Assembly: GCA_018368455.1 (NCBI GenBank)
Contig: JAGZEG010000005.1
Coordinates: 124,001-188,000 of the forward strand
Direction: 5' to 3'
From: Coriobacteriia bacterium
GTDB lineage: Bacteria; Actinomycetota; Coriobacteriia; Coriobacteriales; UMGS124
DNA length: 64,000 nt
Below, piece by piece: positions 1 to 8,359 of the stretch. A program made the position numbers and the translations under genes. The notes below the pieces were generated by a model. It was not told where the DNA came from and ran no database searches. It saw only the letters and a program-made list of their open reading frames with translations. How positions within the stretch are numbered: position 1 is the stretch's first letter; each line of letters begins with the position of its first letter.

Positions 1-1314
1 GCCCGCAAGGGCTCGCCGCTCGTCGTCGCCTCGACGCCCAAGGGCGCCCTGGCCGCAAGCGACCTCACGGCGCTGGCCCCCTACACGCGCGACGTCGTGG
101 CGCTGGAGGACAACGAGTTCGCCGTGCTGCGCGCCGACGGCTCCGTCGAAGTCACCGACGCGCAGGGCCAGCGTGTGGACGTCGAGACGCTGCACATCGA
201 CTGGGACGTGTCCTCGGCCACGCTCGGCGGCTACCCCGACTTCATGATGAAGGAGATCTCCGAGCAGCCGCAGGCCCTCGAACGGCTGCTGCACGACCGC
301 GTGCGCTCTGGTCGCGTCGAGCTGGACGAGCTCGACCTCACCGACGACGAGCTGCGCGCCATCGACCGCATCTACGTCGTCGCCTGCGGCACGAGCTACC
401 ATGCGGGCCTCGTGGCCAAGGCGCTCATCGAGAGCTGGGCGCGCGTGCCCGTCGAGGTCGACGTCGCTTCTGAGCTCATGTATCGCGACGCGCTCGTGAC
501 GCCGCACACGCTGTGCCTCGTCATCACTCAGTCGGGCGAGACGGCCGAGACGCTGCTGTGCGCCCGCCGCCTCAAGGACATGGGGGCGCGCCTGCTCGCC
601 GTGACGAACGTGCTGGGTTCCACGGCCGCGCGTGACGCCGACGGCGTGCTCTACCTGCAGTCGGGCCCCGAGGTCTCCGTGGCCTCCACCAAGGCGTATA
701 CCTCGATGCTCGTGGCGATGGTCCTCATCGCGCTGTTCCTCGCGTCCAAGCGCGGCCGCATGGACGCCGGCGAGGTCGCCGAGCACCTGGCGACGCTCGA
801 GCGCCTGCCTGCCGTCGTGCGCACGGCCCTCGACCGCCAGGGCTTGGCCGCCGAGGCGGCAACGGCGTTCGAAGGGGCGCACTCGGCGCTGTTCCTCGGG
901 CGCGGCCTGAACTCCGCGAGCGCGCGAGAGGGCGCTCTCAAGCTCAAGGAGGTCAGCTACCTGCACGCCGAGGCCTATCCGGCCGGCGAGATGAAGCATG
1001 GCCCCATCGCCCTCATCGACCTGGGCTTCCCCGTGGTCGTCGTCGTGCCGCGCGACGCCCTGCGCGCCAAGACCGTCTCGAACATCGCCGAGATCAAGGC
1101 TCGCGGCGCCGTCGTCATCGCCGTGGCGACGCAGGGCGACGATGAGGTGGCGGCTCTTGCGGATCACGTGCTGTGGCTGCCCCCGCTGCCTGACTGGTGC
1201 ACGCCGGTCGTCGTGGCTGTCTACCTGCAGCTCATGGCGCGCGACGTCGCGCTCGACCGCGGCTGCGACGTCGACAGGCCGCGCAACCTGGCAAAGTCCG
1301 TCACGACGGAGTAG
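1..1314 (+). CDS. glmS: Glutamine--fructose-6-phosphate aminotransferase (isomerizing), C-terminal part
   Basis: Makes glucosamine-6-phosphate from fructose-6-phosphate and glutamine, the first step to UDP-GlcNAc for peptidoglycan and glycans. The frame is open from base 1, so the N-terminal glutaminase catalytic part lies outside the window. What is visible is the end of the glutaminase domain (ARKGSPLV, then a LEDNEF strand), followed by two SIS sugar-isomerase domains: CGTSYHAG and SQSGETAET in the first, EGALKLKEVSYLHAEAY and GEMKHGPIALID in the second. It ends with the family-typical DVDRPRNLAKSVTTE. Length and spacing fit the family. Next downstream is acpS, about 150 bases on, an arrangement seen in other actinobacteria. 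The partial state is a window-edge effect, not a truncation. Confidence 0.97.
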   Translation, partial: ARKGSPLVVASTPKGALAASDLTALAPYTRDVVALEDNEFAVLRADGSVEVTDAQGQRVDVETLHIDWDVSSATLGGYPDFMMKEISEQPQALERLLHDRVRSGRVELDELDLTDDELRAIDRIYVVACGTSYHAGLVAKALIESWARVPVEVDVASELMYRDALVTPHTLCLVITQSGETAETLLCARRLKDMGARLLAVTNVLGSTAARDADGVLYLQSGPEVSVASTKAYTSMLVAMVLIALFLASKRGRMDAGEVAEHLATLERLPAVVRTALDRQGLAAEAATAFEGAHSALFLGRGLNSASAREGALKLKEVSYLHAEAYPAGEMKHGPIALIDLGFPVVVVVPRDALRAKTVSNIAEIKARGAVVIAVATQGDDEVAALADHVLWLPPLPDWCTPVVVAVYLQLMARDVALDRGCDVDRPRNLAKSVTTE

Positions 1315-1471
1315 GGGCGCGCGACCCGGCGGCGCGGGGCTGGGGCACGCGGGAGATATTGCGCGAGAGGCGGGGCTCGACGGGCGAAGGCGTCCCGGCG
1401 GGCCCCGCACGGGTATCATGGGGCGCATGAGGACGGGATGAGGCTCGCTCAAGACATCGGAGGTGACGAGC

Positions 1472-2038
1472 GTGGCGCGCGTGGGCATGGACATCGTCGA
1501 GACGGGTCGGATGCGCGACACGCTGTTTCGCACGTCGCGCTTCAAGTATCGCGTGTTCACCGACGCCGAGCGCGCCTGGTGCGACGCGCGCCCCGACCCG
1601 GCGAGCGCGTACGCGGGCTGCTTTGCCGCGCGCCAGGCGACGCTCAAAGCCCTGGGCTGCGGGTGGTTCGGCCAGGGCGTCCGCTTCTCCGACGTCTCGG
1701 TGAGCCACGACGCCAAGGGCCGTCCCTTCATGGTGCTCGCGGGCGCGGCGGAGCGCATCGCGCGCGGCCAGGGCATCACGGACGTGTTCGTGTCCATCGC
1801 GCACACCCGCGGGCTGGCCGTGGCGAATGCCGTTGCCGCGACGCCCGACTCGGTCCCCCGGCGCGACGAGAAGGTCGACGAGCGCGCCGTCATCGCCGAG
1901 CAGTTCAAGCAGGCGCGGGCTCTGCTCGACGAGCTCGATCGTCCCGCAGACGCAGGGACGTCCAGGGGCGGAACCTCGGGCCCCTCAGCAAGACATGCCG
2001 CGGGCGGAGTGGACGCGCCCGATACGACGGAAGGATGA
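1472..2038 (+). CDS. acpS: Holo-[acyl-carrier-protein] synthase with C-terminal extension
   Basis: Transfers 4'-phosphopantetheine from CoA to acyl carrier protein. GTG at 1472 is chosen because GGAGG (1459-1463) sits 8 bases upstream; an in-frame GTG at 1463 overlaps that site. The core matches AcpS: VGMDIVETGRM (metal-binding Asp7), FAARQATLKALGCG (helix that normally reads F-A-x-K-E-A-x-x-K-A-L-G) and VSIAHTRGLAVANAVA. Two oddities: the conserved K-E of the helix is R-Q here (Gln55 where a Mg-binding Glu is usual), and about 60 extra charged, Gly/Ser-rich residues follow the ~125-residue core. It is followed closely by nnr. Family assignment is firm; full activity is not certain given Gln55. 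Confidence 0.88.
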   Translation: MARVGMDIVETGRMRDTLFRTSRFKYRVFTDAERAWCDARPDPASAYAGCFAARQATLKALGCGWFGQGVRFSDVSVSHDAKGRPFMVLAGAAERIARGQGITDVFVSIAHTRGLAVANAVAATPDSVPRRDEKVDERAVIAEQFKQARALLDELDRPADAGTSRGGTSGPSARHAAGGVDAPDTTEG

Positions 2039-2044
2039 TGCATC

Positions 2045-4975
2045 GTGCAGCCAGTCATGAGCGTAGCCGACGTGCGGGAGTTCGAGCGGGCGCTCGTCGA
2101 GAAGGGGACGCCCCTCGCCGAGCTCATGCGCCGCGCCGGCGCCGTCGTCGCCGTGCAGGCGGCTCGGTTCGTGCAGCACGGCTCCGTCGTCGTGCTGTGC
2201 GGTATGGGCAACAACGGTGGTGACGGCTGGGTCGCGGCGGACAACCTCGCGCGCCACGGCTACGAGGTCAGCGTCGTCGCGCCTGCTACGCCTGCCGTCA
2301 TGAAGAGCGAGCTTGCCCGCCGCATGGCCACGCGCGCGACCGACATGGGCGTGCCGGTGCACGTCGCGCCGACGCCCGAAGAGCTCGAGGAGCTGCTCCT
2401 GCCGGCCGATGTTGTCATCGACGCGTGCTTTGGCATCGGGTTCCACGGCGCGCTGCCTGAGCCCTACGAGACGTGGGTGCAGGTCGTCGACGAGATATTC
2501 GACGGCCACCTCGTATCCGTGGACGTGCCGAGCGGCATCGACGCGACGAGCGGCATGGCGGATGGCGCCCACTTCGACGCCGACGTCACCGTGACGATGT
2601 TTGCGGCCAAGCCCGGCCTCGTGAGCGGAAGGGGCCGCGCCGCGAGTGGCCGCGTTGTCGTGGCGAGCCTTACGGACGACGACGAGGGGCTGCAGGACAT
2701 CTCTGACGCCGCGGCCGCCTTCGTCATGGAGGAGCGCGACTACCTCGACGTACTGCCCGAGCCCGACCCGCTGCAGGACAAGTACACGCGCGGCCGCGTC
2801 GTCGTCGTGGCGGGCTCGTCGCGCTATCCCGGCGCCGCCATCATGGCTGCGACGGCCGCCGCGCGCAGCGGTGCGGGCTACGTGACGCTTGTCGTGCCGG
2901 CCCCCGTCGTGCCCGTCGCCCAGATGCACCTGCTCTCCGTGCCCGTCATCGGCCTGCCGGCCGACCCGGAGGGTGCATTCTCCGTCGAGGCCGCCGACCG
3001 GGTCGCTGCGCTCGTGGAGCGGGCCGACGCCGTGCTGGCGGGCCCGGGCATGACGACATCGCTCGGCGCCTGCGAGGTCGTGCGCAACCTTCTGCGCACG
3101 GATCGCCCGCTCGTGCTCGACGCCGACGCGCTCAACGCCGCCGTGCGCATCTGCGCCGGCTCGGCCGCGGCGCATCCCGACGCGCTGCGCCGCGAGGCCC
3201 CGCTCGTGCTGACGCCGCACCGCCGCGAGCTGGCGCGCCTCATGGGCGGCGAGCTCGAGCGCACGCAGACGCTGGCCGGCGCTATGGAGGCGGCTCAGGA
3301 CCTTGCGTGGGCCGTGGGCTCGGCCAACTTCTGCGTCATCGCGAAGGGGCCCGTCAGCGCCGTCGCGACGATCGACTCGACGCTCATCCCCCAGCCCGGC
3401 CCCGTCGCGCTGGCGACGGCCGGCACGGGCGACGTGCTTGCCGGCATGACGGCGAGCCTGCTGGCGCAGTTCTTTGCGACGATGGACGAAGAGGAGCGCG
3501 CCGAGGGCATCGACTCGTCCGACCTGCTCATGCTCATGGCGGGGGCAGATCGCGTGCACGCCGTGGCCGGCGAGCTCGCCTGCCGCGCGCACGGCTCCCG
3601 CGGCGTCATGGCACCCGACGTCGCCGACGTGGCGGGGAAGGCCATCGACGAGCTGCTGCGGCGCGCCGAGCGCGACTTCGACGAGGCATCGGACGACCCG
3701 GGAACTGTGCTCGAGGGCGACGCGACCCTCGCGGACGAGGAACCGGCGGTAAAGGCCGCAGCTCCGGAGCTGCAGGGGGCTTCCGAGGAGACACCTGCTG
3801 CTGCGAGCAAGCCCGAGGCCGAGCCCGAGCGGCAGGCCGGGGCCCCCGCCCCCACGCGACGCGAGCTGCTGGCGGCGGCCGCGCGCCGGCGCACGGAAAA
3901 CGTGCTGGCCATGGAGTCGGCGCTTGTCGAGGACGTCGAGGCGGGCGATCTCGAGGAGCCGACGCCCGAGCACGAGCGCCTCGAGCGGCGTCCCAAGCCT
4001 GAGGCACAGGCGAGCGACGGGGCGCAGGCCCCGGTTGCTGGCGAGAGCGTCCCACCGGAGGATGCCGGCGCTGCCGAGGATGCCTCCGCGCAGGCTGTGA
4101 CACCCGACGAGCCGGACGACTCCGACGAGAAGGCCGCTCCCGCTGCGGCCGCAGGAGACATCGCCGATGAGCCCGCTGACGTCCCGGCTCCCGAGGAGGA
4201 TCCCGTCCCGGCTCCGGCGGGCGCGACGACTGTGATGGCGCCCGTCAGCGCGCAGAGCACTCCCGACGCCCCGGCTGCCCCCGACGTTCCTGCGCCCGCT
4301 GCGCCCCTGGGCGCGACTGGCGAGCTGCCCACTGCCGTGCCTGCATCGGAGACGGGCGCGCTGCCTGCCCAGGACGCCTCCTCGACTGGCCAGCTCCCGG
4401 CGCCGGCAGGCCCCGCCGAGGATGTGGCCACCGACGCGAGCGGCGTCCCGCCGTTCCTCGCGAAGATGGCGGCGTTCGTCGCCGAGGGGAGCGTCCCCAA
4501 CGGCGAGACAGGCGCGTTCGAGGCGGTGGCCGCTGCCGTCGAGGCACGCGAGCCCGAGAGCGAGCCCGCCACGCCCCCGGCACCCGCGTCGACGGCCTCC
4601 CGCCTCCCGGCGTTTCTGAGCGCCGCCCTGAGCGCGCGCCCGACAGGCCGCTCTGTGGACCCGCAGGCTGCATCGGAGGCTCCGGCGACGTTTGACGCGT
4701 CCATCAGGATTGCTCCTCCGCCGATGGCCGCGCCCACCCAGGATGGGGACGCCGACGCCACAGGCGAGCGCCCCGCGTCCGGCCGGGCGCTCAAGCGCGG
4801 GCGCTCGACGGCGTCGGGCCTTCCTAAGAAGAAGCCGAACCCCGTCGAGGCGTTCCACGAGCGCGCGACGCTGCGCATCGGCGAGAAGCCGGCCATCCCA
4901 CCCGACCAGCGTCCCTCGGCCGCGAGCAAGACTGCCAAGCCCAAACCCCGCCCCAAGCGCGGCAAGCGCTCGTAG
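2045..4975 (+). CDS. nnr: Bifunctional NAD(P)HX epimerase / ADP-dependent NAD(P)HX dehydratase with long disordered tail
   Basis: Repairs hydrated NADH and NADPH. Residues 1 to about 225 form the YjeF-N epimerase domain, with the nucleotide loop GMGNNGGDGW (53-62) and VDVPSGIDATSG. Residues about 235-545 form the ribokinase-like dehydratase domain, with VLAGPGM, LTPHRRELARLMGG and the catalytic AGTGDVLAGM near 459-468. The fused enzyme is normally about 500 residues; this one has 976. The extra 430 or so are Ala/Pro/Glu/Asp-rich low complexity ending in a strongly basic stretch (KPKPRPKRGKRS). The start is GTG 2045, preceded by GGAAGGA; ATG 2057 is an alternative. A 13-bp stem terminator follows the stop. 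Function of the tail is unknown. Confidence 0.93.
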   Translation: MQPVMSVADVREFERALVEKGTPLAELMRRAGAVVAVQAARFVQHGSVVVLCGMGNNGGDGWVAADNLARHGYEVSVVAPATPAVMKSELARRMATRATDMGVPVHVAPTPEELEELLLPADVVIDACFGIGFHGALPEPYETWVQVVDEIFDGHLVSVDVPSGIDATSGMADGAHFDADVTVTMFAAKPGLVSGRGRAASGRVVVASLTDDDEGLQDISDAAAAFVMEERDYLDVLPEPDPLQDKYTRGRVVVVAGSSRYPGAAIMAATAAARSGAGYVTLVVPAPVVPVAQMHLLSVPVIGLPADPEGAFSVEAADRVAALVERADAVLAGPGMTTSLGACEVVRNLLRTDRPLVLDADALNAAVRICAGSAAAHPDALRREAPLVLTPHRRELARLMGGELERTQTLAGAMEAAQDLAWAVGSANFCVIAKGPVSAVATIDSTLIPQPGPVALATAGTGDVLAGMTASLLAQFFATMDEEERAEGIDSSDLLMLMAGADRVHAVAGELACRAHGSRGVMAPDVADVAGKAIDELLRRAERDFDEASDDPGTVLEGDATLADEEPAVKAAAPELQGASEETPAAASKPEAEPERQAGAPAPTRRELLAAAARRRTENVLAMESALVEDVEAGDLEEPTPEHERLERRPKPEAQASDGAQAPVAGESVPPEDAGAAEDASAQAVTPDEPDDSDEKAAPAAAAGDIADEPADVPAPEEDPVPAPAGATTVMAPVSAQSTPDAPAAPDVPAPAAPLGATGELPTAVPASETGALPAQDASSTGQLPAPAGPAEDVATDASGVPPFLAKMAAFVAEGSVPNGETGAFEAVAAAVEAREPESEPATPPAPASTASRLPAFLSAALSARPTGRSVDPQAASEAPATFDASIRIAPPPMAAPTQDGDADATGERPASGRALKRGRSTASGLPKKKPNPVEAFHERATLRIGEKPAIPPDQRPSAASKTAKPKPRPKRGKRS

Positions 4976-4990
4976 GGGGTATCCCGCAGA

Positions 4991-5046
4991 GCTGGAGCCG
5001 GCTTCCGTGCGCGTTCGGCGGGAGCCGGCTCCAGCCTGCGCTTTTG
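4991..5046 (+). terminator. Rho-independent terminator after nnr
   Basis: A perfect 13-bp inverted repeat (4991-5003 with 5023-5035; GCTGGAGCCGGCT and its complement) has a 19-nt loop and is followed within seven bases by a short T-run (5042-5045). It lies 15 bases after the nnr stop codon, so it should separate glmS-acpS-nnr from alr. Confidence 0.8.
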
Positions 5047-5209
5047 TGGCGCAGACGCGCTAGAATGGTGCGCGCTGCACTTCGGCGGGCAGCCTGGGGC
5101 ATGCCCGAGAGCGGCTGACGGGGCTGGCCCGGGACGCGCGGCCTCCGACCGGAAGCGCGCCGCACATCCGCCGCTGTACGTTCGTGATCGCCTGCAAGAA
5201 GGAGGGCTC
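5047..5209 (+). promoter_or_regulatory. GC-rich 5' leader of alr with possible -10 element
   Basis: Between the nnr terminator and the alr start lie about 160 bases without a gene. TAGAAT at 5061-5066 could be a -10 box, but I see no -35 at proper spacing. The remaining 140 bases are very GC-rich with several short self-complementary runs (for example GGGGCATGCCC near 5096), so the mRNA leader is probably structured. It does not match a riboswitch class that I know. Confidence 0.35.
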
Positions 5210-6397
5210 GTGCCCGAGCAACGAGAGCTACCGAAGACGCGCTGGGCCTGGGTCGAGGTCGACCTCGAGGCCATCCGCAGTAACGTTCGTGCATACCGCA
5301 GCATCATCAAGCCGCCGACGCGCCTCATGGCCGTCGTCAAGGCCGACGCGTACGGCCATGGCGCCGTGCCCGTCGCGCAGGCGTGCCGGGCTGCCGGTGC
5401 GGACGCCTTTGCGGTTGCGACGGTCGACGAGGGCCTCCAGCTGCGCGAGGGTGGCATCGACGAGCCGGTTCTCATCCTATCCCAGCCTCCGCTTGAGTCC
5501 ATTCCGCTGCTCGTTGAGCACAACGTCATGCCGTCGGTCTACGACCTCGAGTTCGCGGCGCGCCTGGGCGAGGAGGGGCGCCGGCGCGGCGTCGAGGCCA
5601 AGTACCACCTCGCCGTCGACACGGGCATGGACCGCATCGGCGTGCCGTTTGCCGAGGTGGGGGAGTTCGTGCAGGTGGCCGAGCACCTCCAGGGGCTGCG
5701 CCTCGCCGGTACGTTCACGCACTTCGCCACGGCTGACAAGACGTCGGACTGGGACTTCACGCTGCAGCTCAAGCGCTTCCGTGACGCGGTGGCGCTCATC
5801 CGCAAGATGGGCTTCAACCCCGGTACCGTCCACTGCGCCAACACGCCGGCTACGATGCTGCACCCCGAGACGCACTTCGACATGGTGCGCGTGGGCATCG
5901 GGTTGTACGGCCTGCACCCTGCGGAGACGACGGTCGGCGCGCTGCGGCTGCGCCCCGCCATGAGCGTGAAGGCGCGAGCGGTGCGCGTCGAGCGGCCTCG
6001 CGTGGGCGAGGGCGTCGGCTACGGCATGACGTATCGGGTGGCGCGGCCTTCCATCCAGATCGCGACGCTGCCGCTGGGCTATGCCGACGGCCTGTCCCGA
6101 AGGCTCTCCAACGACATGGAGGTCATCTACGGCGGGCTGCGCTGGCGCCAGGTGGGCAACATCTGCATGGACCAGTGCATGATCGAAGTCGAGCCCGAGC
6201 TGGCACTGGCGCGCGGCTACCAGGCCAAGCCCATCGAGGTGGGTGACGAGGTCACGGTTGTGGGGCGCCAGGGCGGCGAGGTCATCACGATCGACGACCT
6301 GGCGCTGCGCCTGGGCACGATCAACTACGAGGTGGCCTGCGGCTTTGGCATGCGGCTGCCCAAGGTGTACGTCAACCGCAACGGCGTGGGGCTGTAA
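5210..6397 (+). CDS. alr: Alanine racemase
   Basis: PLP-dependent interconversion of L- and D-alanine, supplying D-Ala for peptidoglycan. The 395-residue length is normal. The PLP-binding lysine is Lys44 in AVVKADAYGHG; the second-domain catalytic tyrosine is in GVGYGMTY (about residue 271); GNICMDQCMIEV and LPLGYADGLSRRLSN are also family-typical. The start is GTG 5210, seven bases after GGAGG (GAAGGAGGGCTC GTG). It stands downstream of a terminator, so it probably has its own promoter, and is followed after 30-odd bases by the uracil-DNA glycosylase gene, likely co-transcribed. Confidence 0.97.
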   Translation: MPEQRELPKTRWAWVEVDLEAIRSNVRAYRSIIKPPTRLMAVVKADAYGHGAVPVAQACRAAGADAFAVATVDEGLQLREGGIDEPVLILSQPPLESIPLLVEHNVMPSVYDLEFAARLGEEGRRRGVEAKYHLAVDTGMDRIGVPFAEVGEFVQVAEHLQGLRLAGTFTHFATADKTSDWDFTLQLKRFRDAVALIRKMGFNPGTVHCANTPATMLHPETHFDMVRVGIGLYGLHPAETTVGALRLRPAMSVKARAVRVERPRVGEGVGYGMTYRVARPSIQIATLPLGYADGLSRRLSNDMEVIYGGLRWRQVGNICMDQCMIEVEPELALARGYQAKPIEVGDEVTVVGRQGGEVITIDDLALRLGTINYEVACGFGMRLPKVYVNRNGVGL

Positions 6398-6429
6398 AAG
6401 CGCCTCGTGCCACGAGATGAGCGAGTGAG

Positions 6430-7104
6430 GTGATGCGCGCCATGGCCATGCTGAAGATCCCGGGACACGAGCACCAGCGCGCCGGCGAGGTCACGCTCGA
6501 CGAGATCCGCGCCGTGCTGGGAGACTGTCGGCTGTGCCCGCTGTGCGAGACGCGGACGAACATCGTGTTTGGCGTCGGCAACCCCCACGCGCGCGTCGTG
6601 TTCGTCGGCGAGGCGCCGGGTGCCAACGAAGACGCCCAGGGCGAGCCGTTCGTGGGCCAGGCGGGACATCTGCTCGACCGTATGCTCGCGGAGCAGACGG
6701 GCATCGCGCGCGAGGAGGTCTATATCGCCAACGTGCTCAAGTGCCGACCGCCGGGCAACCGCGACCCTCGCCCCGAGGAGGTCGAGGTGTGCTCGCCGTT
6801 CTTGCGCGAGCAGATCCGTAGCATCTGGCCCGACGTCATCATGACGATGGGCAATCCCGCCACGCGTTTCATCCTGCGCACGGAGGTCGGCATCACGCGC
6901 CTGCGCGGCAAGGTGTTCCACGAGGGCCACTTCGCTGTGTTGCCGACGTTCCACCCGGCAGCCGTGCTGCGCGACGCGAGCAAGCTGCCCGACCTCGAGA
7001 GTGACTTCCATCTGCTCGGCCAGCTGCTGCGCGGCGAGGTCGGCTTCAGCGATCCGACGGCCGGTGCTGTGCCTGCCGCTGGGACGCCGGGGGTGCGGCG
7101 ATGA
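6430..7104 (+). CDS. Family 4 (iron-sulfur) uracil-DNA glycosylase
   Basis: Removes uracil from DNA in base-excision repair. Family-4 marks are clear: FVGEAPGANEDAQGEPF (uracil pocket and water-activating loop), the leucine-loop-side motif TFHPAAVLRD, and cysteines for a [4Fe-4S] cluster (a CxxC pair within CRLCPLC at 33-39, Cys105 in VLKCRPPGN and Cys121 in EVCSPF, with the typical 15-residue gap). The frame opens at GTG 6430; ATG 6433 or ATG 6442 may be the true start, since the ribosome-binding sequence is only GAGTGAGG. Its stop overlaps the start of tsaE by 4 bases (ATGA), so the two are translationally coupled. Confidence 0.93.
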   Translation: MMRAMAMLKIPGHEHQRAGEVTLDEIRAVLGDCRLCPLCETRTNIVFGVGNPHARVVFVGEAPGANEDAQGEPFVGQAGHLLDRMLAEQTGIAREEVYIANVLKCRPPGNRDPRPEEVEVCSPFLREQIRSIWPDVIMTMGNPATRFILRTEVGITRLRGKVFHEGHFAVLPTFHPAAVLRDASKLPDLESDFHLLGQLLRGEVGFSDPTAGAVPAAGTPGVRR

Positions 7105-7616
7105 GCGCGGAAGGCCTGACGCGCCTGGGCGCGGGCGCGTGGCGCGTGGCGTCGCCCGATGCGATGCGCGAGCTGGGCGTGGGGCTGGGACGCGCGCTGC
7201 AGGCGGGAGATGTCGTCGTGCTGACGGGCGATCTGGGCGCCGGCAAGACGTGCTTGACGGGAGGCGTGGCGGCAGGGCTGGGCGACGGGTCCGCCGTGAC
7301 GAGCCCCACGTTCACGATCATGTCCGTGCACGACGAGGGACGTATCCCGCTGTACCACTTCGACCTCTATCGACTCGAGGGACCCGAGCAGCTTGACGAC
7401 GTGGGCATCTACGACGTGCTCGAGGCCGACGGCGCCTGCCTCATCGAGTGGGGCGAGGCCTACGTCAACGAGCTGGGCGACGAGCGCCTCGACGTGACGG
7501 TCATGCGCGAGCCCGTCGCTCCCGAGGGTGGTGAGCCGGCCCGCATCGTGCGCACCGCCCCCCACGGCAAGCGCGCCGAAGCCCTGCTCGCGGCGTGGGA
7601 CGGGGAGACGCGCTAG
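7101..7616 (+). CDS. tsaE: tRNA threonylcarbamoyladenosine biosynthesis ATPase TsaE
   Basis: The ATPase subunit that works with TsaB and TsaD to make t6A37 on ANN-decoding tRNAs. Walker A is GDLGAGKT (43-50); TSPTFTI, YHFDLYRLEG and LIEWGE are the other conserved blocks of the family. At 171 residues it is slightly longer than most because of a C-terminal tail. It overlaps the preceding gene by 4 bases. Its partners TsaB and TsaD are encoded about 750 bases downstream in one fused gene, with a toxin-antitoxin module in between; in related genomes these genes usually adjoin. Confidence 0.95.
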   Translation: MSAEGLTRLGAGAWRVASPDAMRELGVGLGRALQAGDVVVLTGDLGAGKTCLTGGVAAGLGDGSAVTSPTFTIMSVHDEGRIPLYHFDLYRLEGPEQLDDVGIYDVLEADGACLIEWGEAYVNELGDERLDVTVMREPVAPEGGEPARIVRTAPHGKRAEALLAAWDGETR

Positions 7617-7654
7617 GCGGTATGACGCCCGGGGCAGCCAGGTGAGTGGGCTTG

Positions 7655-7695
7655 CTGTTTACTGCTGTGCTACAATTAACGACGATAGTAAACAG
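7655..7695 (+). promoter_or_regulatory. Promoter and palindromic operator of the RelB/YafQ module
   Basis: An extended -10 (TGC-TACAAT, 7668-7676) is bracketed by a perfect 9-bp inverted repeat: CTGTTTACT at 7655-7663 and AGTAAACAG at 7687-7695. The arm centres are 32 bp apart, about three helical turns, so both half-sites face the same side of the helix. This is the arrangement expected for autorepression by an antitoxin dimer pair. No good -35 is present. Confidence 0.7.
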
Positions 7696-7715
7696 CGAGA
7701 GGCAGGGGGTGTGTC

Positions 7716-7985
7716 ATGACCGTTTCATATGCGTTGCGCGTCGACGAGGACGTCAAGCAGCGGGCTTCCGAAGTCTGCAAGTCCTACGGGCTCGATCTTG
7801 CGACGGCTACTCGTGCCTTTTACGCCCAGATTGCTCGAACGAAGAGCATTCCTCTGACGTTTGCCGTCGAGGAGCCCAACGAGGAGACGAAGGCTGCACT
7901 TGCGGAGGCGAAAGAATTTGCCGCCTCGGGCCGAGAGGGGTCCTACGCATCTGCAGACGAGCTGTTCGCGGCGCTGGATCTGTAG
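7716..7985 (+). CDS. RelB/DinJ family antitoxin
   Basis: An 89-residue protein beginning MTVSYALRVDEDVKQRASEV, the ribbon-helix-helix N-terminus of RelB/DinJ antitoxins, followed by LDLATATRAFYAQIARTKSI, the second helix and hydrophobic turn. The acidic C-terminal half (EEPNEETKAALAEAKEF) is the usual toxin-wrapping segment. It would bind the toxin encoded 3 bases downstream and repress the promoter through the palindrome at 7655-7695. Start ATG 7716 follows a G-rich ribosome-binding stretch. Confidence 0.92.
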   Translation: MTVSYALRVDEDVKQRASEVCKSYGLDLATATRAFYAQIARTKSIPLTFAVEEPNEETKAALAEAKEFAASGREGSYASADELFAALDL

Positions 7986-7988
7986 CCC

Positions 7989-8279
7989 ATGCTGCGAATC
8001 GAGCCTTCTCGAGCATTCTGCCGCGACGCCAAAAAGCTCAAGGCGAAGCACGCCGATCTGTCCAAACTTCGTGAGGTTGTCGAGCTTATCAGTCAAAACA
8101 CCACCGAGTCGCGGGCGGAGCTGCGTCGCCATCACAAGATGCACGTTCTCTCGGGTGCCTGGGAGGGCGCCAATGAGTGCCACGTGTGCAATGTGGGGGA
8201 CTGGCTACTCATCTGGACTGTCGAAGGGAACACTGCCTTCCTGGCCAGAACGGGCTCGCATGACGAGCTGCTGCGATAA
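7989..8279 (+). CDS. YafQ/RelE family mRNA interferase toxin
   Basis: A 96-residue ribosome-dependent endoribonuclease of the YafQ type. The catalytic set of YafQ is intact: His52 (KMHVLSG), His65 (NECHV), Asp71 (GDWLLIW) and His91 (ARTGSHDELL). The start is 3 bases after the antitoxin stop, as expected for a toxin translated by coupling. The toxin looks active, so the antitoxin should be needed. The module separates tsaE from tsaB-rimI-tsaD. Confidence 0.93.
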   Translation: MLRIEPSRAFCRDAKKLKAKHADLSKLREVVELISQNTTESRAELRRHHKMHVLSGAWEGANECHVCNVGDWLLIWTVEGNTAFLARTGSHDELLR

Positions 8280-8359
8280 GCTTGCCGGCGCTCGGGTTAA
8301 GGTTTAAGCGGTTCCATTCAAGTATGAGCGCGTGTCGTTTTGGAGTCCTGAGAGTGAGC

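Noticed and set aside
1985..4858. Very long open frame on the minus strand opposite nnr (about 950 codons)
   Set aside because: An effect of GC-rich codon bias: it is opposite a clearly conserved gene, is Arg/Gly/His-rich, has no ribosome-binding site and resembles no protein.
5060..5209. Small stable RNA (SRP RNA or tRNA) before alr
   Set aside because: The conserved SRP core and any tRNA cloverleaf are missing; only general GC-rich self-complementarity is present.
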